Shown: positions 1-5,096 of the stretch, one piece after another | How positions within the stretch are numbered: position 1 is the first letter of the stretch | Layout of the letters: every line of letters begins with the position of its first letter | Source: Propionicimonas sp. | GTDB taxonomy: Bacteria; Actinomycetota; Actinomycetes; Propionibacteriales; Propionibacteriaceae | Length of the DNA stretch: 5,096 nt | Reading direction: 5' to 3' | Assembly (NCBI GenBank): GCA_031119515.1 | Contig: JAVHXR010000221.1 | Span: 1 to 5,096, forward strand | Notes under the pieces: generated by a model | What the model was told of the DNA's origin: nothing | The model's database searches: none | What the model saw: only the letters and a program-made list of their open reading frames with translations | Program-made: the position numbers and the translations under genes

Positions 1-1025
1 CCCGGCAGCTGGCCGACGCCGTGACCGCGCTGAGCGACGGAGCCTCCAGCGGTGTCCCCGCCCTGCAGTCCGGGCTGCACGAACTGGCCGCGGGATTCCG
101 CGCGAGCGATCCCCACCAGGGCCTCGTCAGCGGTGCAGCCGCCCTCCGGGAGGGCGCCGACGCCCTGGCGGCGGGGCTCGACCAGGCAGATGCCGGCGCG
201 GCCCGGCTCGGTGACGGTGCGGCGGAGCTGGCGGCGAACACACCCGGGCTCGCCAGCGGCCTGGCGACCGCGAGTGGCGGCGCGGACGAGCTCGGCGGCA
301 AGCTGGCCGACGGCGCCGCGGAGATCCCCGGCGACTCCGCGACCGTCCGGCAGCAGCGCGCAGACGCGATGGCCGTCCCGGTCAGCGTGGTCTCCGGCCA
401 CGTCCACGAGGCGGAGTCCTGGGGCGAGGGGTTCGCCCCGTTCTTCATCCCGCTGGCGCTGTGGGTCGGCGCGCTGATCACCTGGCTGTTGCTGCGCCCG
501 CTCCAGACCCGCGCGCTGATGACCTCTGTCAGTGGCTTCCGGATGGCGTGGGGTTCGCTCAACTCCGCCCTGGTGCTGTCCCTCGGGCAGGTCCTCATCA
601 TGCTGTCGGTGATGCACTTCGCGATCGGCCTCGACCCGCAGAACGTGGTGGCCACCGTCGGGTTCACCCTGCTGGCCGCGGCGGCGTTCTTCGCGTTGCA
701 GCAGTTCCTGCAGGTCAGCCTCGGCTCGGCGGTGGGCAAGGTGGTCGTCATCGTCCTGCTGATGGTGCAGCTGGCGTCGTCCTCCGGCACCTACCCGATC
801 CAGACCGAACCGGAGTTCCTCCAGGCGATCAGCCCGTGGATGCCCATGACCTACGTCGTGACGGGGCTCCGCGAGGCGATCACCGGCGGGATCGAAGGCC
901 GGTTCTGGACCAGCGCCGCCGTGCTGGCCGGTATCTTCGTGGTCTCACTCGCGGCGAGTTTGCTCGCCGCCGCCGGCAAGCGGATGTGGTCGATGTCGCG
1001 GCTGCACCCGGCCCTCAGCCTGTAG
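1..1025 (+). CDS. YhgE/Pip-family ABC-2-like membrane protein, C-terminal part (5' end outside window)
   Basis: This is the C-terminal part of a YhgE/Pip-type membrane protein, related to ABC-2 permeases. The frame is open from base 3 to the window edge, so the first internal GTG at 21 is probably not the true start. Counting from that GTG, residues 15-94 are an Ala/Gly-rich soluble segment with X-X-X-Leu-X-X-Gly heptads. Nine units hold register from residue 35 to 94, a hallmark of the extracytoplasmic part of this family. Five hydrophobic segments follow near residues 140-158, 182-203, 209-231, 238-258 and 299-319. The motif SGTYPIQTEPEF and the nearby SPWMPMTYVV (about residues 255-280) are typical of the family C-terminus. 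Family members are linked to export or to phage infection (Pip), but the substrate here is unknown. The TetR gene 11 nt downstream suggests co-transcription and local regulation. The family call is firm and the function is open. Confidence 0.88.
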   Translation, partial: RQLADAVTALSDGASSGVPALQSGLHELAAGFRASDPHQGLVSGAAALREGADALAAGLDQADAGAARLGDGAAELAANTPGLASGLATASGGADELGGKLADGAAEIPGDSATVRQQRADAMAVPVSVVSGHVHEAESWGEGFAPFFIPLALWVGALITWLLLRPLQTRALMTSVSGFRMAWGSLNSALVLSLGQVLIMLSVMHFAIGLDPQNVVATVGFTLLAAAAFFALQQFLQVSLGSAVGKVVVIVLLMVQLASSSGTYPIQTEPEFLQAISPWMPMTYVVTGLREAITGGIEGRFWTSAAVLAGIFVVSLAASLLAAAGKRMWSMSRLHPALSL

Positions 1026-1036
1026 GACGGAGCAGC

Positions 1037-1648
1037 GTGGCCAGCCATCCAGAACCCGTGCCGGTCGACGGCCGCACCGCCCGCAGGGCAGGGACCAGGG
1101 AGGCGATCCTGCTCGCCGCGACCGAGCTGTTCGCCGCCCGCGGCGTCACCTCGACCTCGGTCGACGACATCGCCGAACGGGCCGGCATCGCCAAGGGCAG
1201 CATCTACTACAACTTCTCCTCCAAGGCCGGCCTCGTCGAGGCGGTGATCGACGCCCACAGCCGGATCCTCCGGGCCGAATTGGAGGACGCCACCCGCGGG
1301 CTGACCGGCGCCGAACGGCGTGCGGCCGTGGTGACGGCGCTGCTGCGAACCGTCCAGTCGCACGCCGATGCCGCCCGGGTGATGGTGACCGAGATGTTCC
1401 GCACCGAGCGCTCCTGGCTCGACGCGATGGTGCGGTGGCGCGACATCGTGCAGCAGCAACTACGCGACGACTACCTCGCCGAACACCCGCAGGGGGGCGC
1501 GGCCGCGGCGGCCGTGCAGTCCGCCGCGGTCGTCGGTGCGGCCCTCACGGCGGGGCTGGAATGGCTCGCCTTCAACCCCGACCAGTCGCTGGAGTCGGTG
1601 CGGGACGCCGTGCTGACTGCGCTCGCGCTGCCGGTCCCGCCCGGGTGA
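1037..1648 (+). CDS. TetR/AcrR-family transcriptional regulator
   Basis: This encodes a 203-aa protein of normal TetR-family length. Residues 20-66 form the N-terminal helix-turn-helix domain. REAILLAATELFAARG is helix 1, DDIAERAGIAKGSIYYNF spans the HTH, and the recognition helix ends with the typical YYNFSSK. The rest is a helical ligand-binding and dimerisation domain that I cannot assign to an inducer class. I chose GTG 1037 because GGAG at 1029-1032 lies 4 nt upstream and the HTH then starts about 20 residues in. The reading frame stays open further upstream, but only as a shadow of the preceding gene. An internal GTG at 1058 is a less likely start. The short gap after the YhgE/Pip gene implies one transcript and suggests, by analogy with many TetR/transporter pairs, that it represses its own operon. 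That is inference: the operon promoter is outside the window. Confidence 0.9.
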   Translation: MASHPEPVPVDGRTARRAGTREAILLAATELFAARGVTSTSVDDIAERAGIAKGSIYYNFSSKAGLVEAVIDAHSRILRAELEDATRGLTGAERRAAVVTALLRTVQSHADAARVMVTEMFRTERSWLDAMVRWRDIVQQQLRDDYLAEHPQGGAAAAAVQSAAVVGAALTAGLEWLAFNPDQSLESVRDAVLTALALPVPPG

Positions 1649-1671
1649 CCCTCCGGTGGCGCCCCTAGGAT
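1645..1671 (+). promoter_or_regulatory. Putative dapB promoter
   Basis: TAGGAT at 1666-1671 fits the actinobacterial housekeeping -10 pattern TANNNT. GTGACC at 1645-1650 matches TTGACC at five of six positions and overlaps the tetR stop codon. The 15-nt spacer is shorter than the usual 17-18, so the -35 is doubtful. Initiation about 7 nt after the -10 would give a leader of roughly 20-24 nt containing the dapB Shine-Dalgarno. The -10 lies exactly in the 7-nt centre of an inverted repeat. Confidence 0.5.
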
Positions 1672-1680
1672 GGGCGCCAC
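1656..1680. repeat. Perfect 9-bp inverted repeat flanking the dapB -10 element
   Basis: The left arm GTGGCGCCC (1656-1664) and right arm GGGCGCCAC (1672-1680) are exact reverse complements separated by CTAGGAT. This could be an operator covering the dapB -10, or a GC-rich hairpin ending readthrough from tetR. No T-run follows, so a classical intrinsic terminator is not supported. The placement around the -10 favours a DNA-level operator, but this is inference. Confidence 0.55.
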
Positions 1681-1692
1681 GCGACGACGGCT

Positions 1693-1697
1693 GGAGG
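1693..1697 (+). promoter_or_regulatory. Shine-Dalgarno of dapB, compatible with two starts
   Basis: GGAGG lies 4 nt before ATG 1702 and 7 nt before an in-frame GTG at 1705. The GTG spacing is the more usual one and would give a protein two residues shorter, starting at the lysine of KVAVFG. ATG 1702 is kept because ATG is the stronger codon. The sequence does not settle the choice. Confidence 0.6.
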
Positions 1698-1701
1698 ACC
1701 G

Positions 1702-2439
1702 ATGGTGAAGGTGGCGGTATTCGGGGCACGGGGACGGATGGGCGCGGAGGTGTGCCGGGCCGTCGAGGCTGCCACCGACCTCGAACTCGTCGACGCCGTG
1801 GACGCCGGCGACCCGCGGGACCGGATCGAGGCTGCCGCGGCGGTGGTGGTGGACTTCACCACCCCCGACGCCGTGCTGGACAACATCAGGTGGTGCGTCG
1901 AGCGCGGGATCAACATCGTTGTCGGAACCTCCGGCTTCACCTCCGAACGACTCGAGCAGGTGCGGGCGCTGGTGGCGGAACGACCGGTGGGAGTGCTGGT
2001 CGCGTCCAACTTCTCCGTCGGCGCCGTGCTCATGATGCACTTCGCCGAGCGCGCCGCCAGGTTCTTCGAATCCGCCGAGATCATCGAACTCCACCACCCG
2101 AACAAGGTCGACGCGCCGTCGGGGACGGCGCTGAGCACCGCCGGACGGATCGCCGCCGGCCGGGCCGCCGGGGGGCTCGGCCAGGTTCCCGACGCCACCA
2201 CGACCGACCCCGACGGGGCGCGCGGTGCCGTGGTGGAAGGCATCCACGTCCACGGCGTCCGGCTGCGGGGGCTGGTAGCCCACCAGGAGGTGCTGTTCGG
2301 CACAGCCGGGGAGATGCTCACGATCCGGCACGACTCCTTCGACCGGGACTCCTTCATGCCCGGGGTGCTGGCCGCCGTCCGGGCGGTCGGGCAGCGACCG
2401 GGCCTGACCGTCGGGATCGAACCCCTGCTGGGGTTGTGA
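1702..2439 (+). CDS. dapB: 4-hydroxy-tetrahydrodipicolinate reductase (DapB)
   Basis: DapB reduces 4-hydroxy-tetrahydrodipicolinate to tetrahydrodipicolinate with NAD(P)H in the cytoplasm. This is the second dedicated step of the diaminopimelate/lysine pathway. The 245-aa length matches mycobacterial DapB. The N-terminal Rossmann fold has GARGRMG at 8-14 (dinucleotide-binding glycines 8, 11, 14), DFTTPDA at 51-57 and GTSGFT at 75-80. SNFSVGAVL at 102-110 is conserved in the family. The catalytic and substrate-binding motif ELHHPNKVDAPSGTA spans 129-143; by alignment to E. coli DapB, H131 is the catalytic histidine and K135 the catalytic lysine. The C-terminal part has the substrate-domain pattern ending in GIEPLLGL. 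All key motifs are intact. It may have its own promoter just upstream and is translationally linked to the next gene. No dapA is visible in the window. Confidence 0.97.
   Translation: MVKVAVFGARGRMGAEVCRAVEAATDLELVDAVDAGDPRDRIEAAAAVVVDFTTPDAVLDNIRWCVERGINIVVGTSGFTSERLEQVRALVAERPVGVLVASNFSVGAVLMMHFAERAARFFESAEIIELHHPNKVDAPSGTALSTAGRIAAGRAAGGLGQVPDATTTDPDGARGAVVEGIHVHGVRLRGLVAHQEVLFGTAGEMLTIRHDSFDRDSFMPGVLAAVRAVGQRPGLTVGIEPLLGL
2420..2435 (+). other. Hairpin abutting the dapB stop / LmeA-like start
   Basis: AACCCC (2420-2425) and GGGGTT (2430-2435) form a perfect 6-bp stem with a TGCT loop. It ends directly at the GTGATG junction where dapB stops and the next gene starts. The stem contains the only Shine-Dalgarno-like stretch (GGGG 2430-2433) for that gene. 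Folding would hide it until a ribosome finishing dapB opened the stem. The bases also encode the conserved DapB ending EPLLGL, so the pairing may be a by-product of coding constraint. Confidence 0.4.
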
Positions 2440-3140
2440 TGGGCGTCCTGAAGCCACTGCTGATCACCGGCGCAGCGGTCGTGGTGCTCGGCGTCGGAGC
2501 CGTGCTCGGCGACAGTGCCGTCCGCGGCGTTGCCGAGGTCCGGGTCGCCGGCCAGGTGCAGCAGGAACTGGGCCTTGCCGAGCCGCCCGAGGTCGAGCTC
2601 GGCGGCACGCCGTTCACCGCCGCGCTGATCACCCGCGAGGTCCCGTCGGCCGCCCTGCGCGCGACCGACGTCCCGGTGGAGGTCTCCGGCCAGCAGATCA
2701 CGCTCGACACCGTCGAGGTGGTCGCGCAGGACCTCGCCCTTGGCGCCGGCGAGGTGCACGTCGGCAGCGGCCGTGCCGAGGCGCTGGTCGGCTACCCGGC
2801 GCTGAGCACGCTCGCCGGGGTACCGGTCGAGGCCGGGGACGAGCCGGGGCGGGTCCAGGTCAGCTACACCGCCGCGCTGTTCGGGCAGCAACTCGTCGCG
2901 GTCGTGTCGGCGGTGCCCGCGCTGAGCACGGACGCGACCCAGGTCGAGCTGACGCAGACCCGGATCAGCATCGCGGGGTTCGACCTCGGCGAGAACGTCG
3001 CCCAGCGCATCCTCGACCAGGTTGTCGAGCCGATCCGGCTGGAACTGCCTTACGGCCTGGTGCCGGAGTCGATCGAGGCTGCCGCCGACGGGCTCACCGT
3101 CGCCGTCACCGCGACCGACCTGACCGTGCCGCTGGAGTGA
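2439..3140 (+). CDS. DUF2993 / LmeA-like phospholipid-binding protein
   Basis: This 233-aa protein fits the DUF2993 family, whose mycobacterial member LmeA binds phospholipids in the periplasm and supports lipomannan mannan elongation. Residues 6-24 are a hydrophobic membrane anchor or uncleaved signal; I see no lipobox and no clear signal-peptidase site. The family pattern follows: a short amphipathic stretch (about 25-45), VELGGTPFTAALI (52-64, where many members have a GxPFLTQ-type motif), alternating beta-strand segments (about 80-175), and the closing ELPYGLVPESIEAAADGLTV (202-221). ATG 2439 overlaps the dapB TGA by one base. An in-frame GTG at 2436 would overlap as GTGA and is equally possible. 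Either way it should be translationally coupled to dapB. Family assignment rests on overall pattern rather than catalytic residues, and the lipid ligand is unknown. Confidence 0.75.
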   Translation: MGVLKPLLITGAAVVVLGVGAVLGDSAVRGVAEVRVAGQVQQELGLAEPPEVELGGTPFTAALITREVPSAALRATDVPVEVSGQQITLDTVEVVAQDLALGAGEVHVGSGRAEALVGYPALSTLAGVPVEAGDEPGRVQVSYTAALFGQQLVAVVSAVPALSTDATQVELTQTRISIAGFDLGENVAQRILDQVVEPIRLELPYGLVPESIEAAADGLTVAVTATDLTVPLE

Positions 3141-3144
3141 GCAG

Positions 3145-3702
3145 CTAGGCGGAGATGTCGGTGTGGAGACGGACGAACCTGATCCCCGACTCGTCGTCCT
3201 CGCCGCCGACCTCGGTGTGGGCGCCGTCGGCGGCCCAGCCGGCCACGGTGAGGAATCCCCGCAGCGGGTCGTCGGTGCTTCGCACCCACCAGGTCGCGCG
3301 GGTGTAGCCGTCCGCCCGCAGGGTGTCCACGCAGGCCTGCAGCAGCCGCGAGCCGTGCCCGTGCCGCTGGGCGAGCGGGTCGATCGCGAACTCGGCCACC
3401 ACCCCGTCCTCGGCGGGGGAGGCGTCCGGGTCGTCGCTCGGCCCGACAGCGGCGAAACCGACCACCCGGTGCCGTCCCGGCTCGCTGGAGTCGATCGCCA
3501 CCAGCACCCGCAAGGTCGCCAGCGGCGGACGCCGGATGGCCGACTCCCACGCCCCGGTCATCGAGGCGAGGTCGCTGCCGTCCAGCAGCCGCGCGGCGAC
3601 CGGCTCGTCGTAGAGCTGGGTCCACGACCGGCGCTGCACGGCGGCGATCCCGGCGGCCTCCGAGGGCAGCGCCAGGCGGACGGAGTGCGGTTGCGCGGTC
3701 AC
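3145..3702 (-). CDS. GNAT-family N-acetyltransferase
   Basis: This is a 185-aa single-domain GNAT protein, a family that transfers the acetyl group of acetyl-CoA to an amine. The N-terminal part (SVRLALPSEAAGIAAVQRRS, 7-26) is the usual GNAT first strand and helix. VVGFAAVG at 80-87 is strand 4. The acetyl-CoA pyrophosphate loop is FAIDPLAQRHGHGSRLL at 105-121, with the Q/R-x-x-G-x-G motif at Q112, G115 and G117. The segment ATWWV, then RGFLTVAGWAADG (136-160), is the typical C-terminal strand, helix and GW turn. The substrate cannot be predicted. The GTG start at 3702 has no Shine-Dalgarno but sits 6 nt after a TAGGCT -10, so the mRNA is probably leaderless. It converges on the LmeA-like gene with a 4-nt gap and diverges from rnj. 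Confidence 0.92.
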   Translation of the reverse strand: MTAQPHSVRLALPSEAAGIAAVQRRSWTQLYDEPVAARLLDGSDLASMTGAWESAIRRPPLATLRVLVAIDSSEPGRHRVVGFAAVGPSDDPDASPAEDGVVAEFAIDPLAQRHGHGSRLLQACVDTLRADGYTRATWWVRSTDDPLRGFLTVAGWAADGAHTEVGGEDDESGIRFVRLHTDISA

Positions 3703-3708
3703 CCGGCC

Positions 3709-3714
3709 AGCCTA
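3709..3714 (-). promoter_or_regulatory. -10 element of a leaderless GNAT promoter
   Basis: Read on the minus strand, TAGGCT occupies 3714-3709 and is followed by GGCCGG and then the GTG start at 3702. The 6-nt gap places the transcription start on the G of the start codon. No purine-rich Shine-Dalgarno is present. The -35 is weak: GGGACG at 3736-3731 is only a partial match, with a 16-nt spacer. Confidence 0.6.
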
Positions 3715-3716
3715 CC

Positions 3717-3728
3717 GGGGCCGGCCCC
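3717..3728. repeat. 12-bp palindrome in the GNAT promoter spacer
   Basis: GGGGCCGGCCCC is a perfect palindrome. It begins 2 nt upstream of the GNAT -10 and lies between the -10 and any -35. It could bind a dimeric regulator, but in DNA this GC-rich such a palindrome can arise by chance. Confidence 0.3.
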
Positions 3729-3776
3729 CGCGTCCCCACGGGCCCCGGGCTCCGGTTCCACCCGCCGCCCCGCCCG

Positions 3777-3806
3777 TCCGGATCGATGCGGCGCCGCGTG
3801 GCCGGA
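3777..3806. repeat. Nested dyad in the middle of the divergent intergenic region
   Basis: A perfect 10-bp palindrome GCGGCGCCGC (3788-3797) lies between outer arms TCCGG (3777-3781) and CCGGA (3802-3806), whose centre is only 1 nt away. It is close to the midpoint of the 182-nt space between the two divergent starts. It is a candidate shared regulator site, but G/C composition makes chance symmetry plausible. Confidence 0.3.
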
Positions 3807-3822
3807 GGACCGGGGCAGGCCA

Positions 3823-3861
3823 GCGGAGGCGGGGCAGCCGGAGCTGTCGCCATGCGGAGGC
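3823..3861. repeat. Direct repeat GCGGAGGC upstream of rnj
   Basis: GCGGAGGC occurs at 3823-3830 and 3854-3861, 31 nt apart, which is about three helical turns. A second pair, GGGGCAG, occurs at 3812-3818 and 3831-3837. All lie just upstream of the rnj -10, in a stretch that is G-rich on the plus strand. The repeats are short, so support for a regulatory role is weak. Confidence 0.25.
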
Positions 3862-3872
3862 AGGCGGTGGGC

Positions 3873-3878
3873 TAGGGT
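3873..3878 (+). promoter_or_regulatory. -10 element of a leaderless rnj promoter
   Basis: TAGGGT is followed by GTCGGC and then the GTG start at 3885. The 6-nt gap puts the likely transcription start on the G of the start codon, and there is no Shine-Dalgarno in between. No good -35 is seen at the usual distance (CATGCG at 3851-3856 is poor). The geometry is the same as for the divergent GNAT gene. Confidence 0.6.
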
Positions 3879-3884
3879 GTCGGC

Positions 3885-5030
<1,146 letters not shown>

Positions 5031-5096
5031 CTGTACGGCTACCACCTGCTCAAGCCGAAGAACGGCCTGCCGGTCCACGGCGAGGTCAGGCACCTG
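5031..5096 (+). pseudogene. rnj: In-frame continuation of RNase J beyond the TAG (runs off window)
   Basis: The 22 codons after the TAG, in the same frame as rnj, read LYGYHLLKPKNGLPVHGE and then VRHL. This matches the RNase J segment LY-Y--x-P-N-xPVHGE with beta-CASP motif C; its histidine would be residue 398 of the uninterrupted protein. There is no frameshift and no further stop up to the window edge. One departure is V401, where relatives I recall usually have an aromatic residue (W or Y) after HGE or HGT. The segment would be expressed only by readthrough, by re-initiation, or if the TAG is an error. Confidence 0.75.

Noticed and set aside
461..1036. N-terminal extension of the TetR frame
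   Set aside because: The frame is open only because of GC content opposite-phase to the YhgE/Pip gene. The TetR domain starts after 1037, where a Shine-Dalgarno is present.
1656..1680. Intrinsic terminator for tetR
   Set aside because: The stem is strong but lacks a following T-run, and its loop coincides with a -10 element, so an operator/promoter reading is preferred.
1665..2891. Long open minus-strand frames opposite dapB and the LmeA-like gene, including 1471-2457
   Set aside because: They lie antisense to genes with clear family motifs, and their translations are biased and motif-free.
3131..3145. Possible terminator hairpin at the convergent junction (GCTG ... CAGC)
   Set aside because: The stem is only 4 bp with no T-run and lies within the stop codons of both genes, so it is too weak to call.
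3050..3853. Minus-strand frame overlapping the GNAT gene in another phase and extending into the intergenic region
   Set aside because: The translation is Arg/Pro/Gly/Ala-rich with no motif and competes with the well-supported GNAT frame.

Overview
The window is very GC-rich and densely coding. Third codon positions are strongly G/C, GTG starts are frequent, and the -10 elements are of the TAGGNT type. This points to a high-GC actinobacterium. The dapB and RNase J sequences resemble those of mycobacteria and Pseudonocardiales-like relatives, but I cannot name a genus.

Layout. Positions 1-1025 (+) are the C-terminal part of a YhgE/Pip-type (ABC-2-like) membrane protein. It is followed 11 nt later by a TetR-family regulator (1037-1648, +), so the two probably form a transporter/regulator pair. 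After a short gap that holds a perfect 9-bp inverted repeat around a -10-like hexamer, dapB (1702-2439, +) encodes 4-hydroxy-tetrahydrodipicolinate reductase of lysine/diaminopimelate synthesis. Its stop codon overlaps the start of a DUF2993/LmeA-like envelope lipid-binding protein (2439-3140, +). A GNAT acetyltransferase (3145-3702, -) converges on that gene with only 4 nt between the stops. A 182-nt divergent intergenic region separates the GNAT gene from a ribonuclease J gene (3885 onward, +) that runs off the right end.

How the genes fit together. DapB supplies meso-diaminopimelate for peptidoglycan and lysine, and the LmeA-like protein belongs to a family tied to cell-envelope lipoglycans, so their coupling makes a small envelope-oriented unit. 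RNase J is an mRNA/rRNA-processing nuclease. In some relatives (for example Mycobacterium tuberculosis) rnj sits next to dapA and thyX, and neither of those is present here between dapB and rnj.

Most notable points. First, the RNase J frame carries an in-frame TAG at 5028-5030, between the two last conserved beta-CASP histidine motifs, while the frame beyond it still encodes recognisable RNase J. Second, the GNAT and rnj genes each have a TAGGNT -10 element ending exactly 6 nt before a GTG start with no Shine-Dalgarno, so both look leaderless. Third, a 25-bp dyad is centred on the likely dapB -10. Fourth, a perfect hairpin abuts the dapB/LmeA-like junction. I see no tRNA, rRNA, CRISPR array, insertion sequence or phage gene, and no clear novel multi-gene system.
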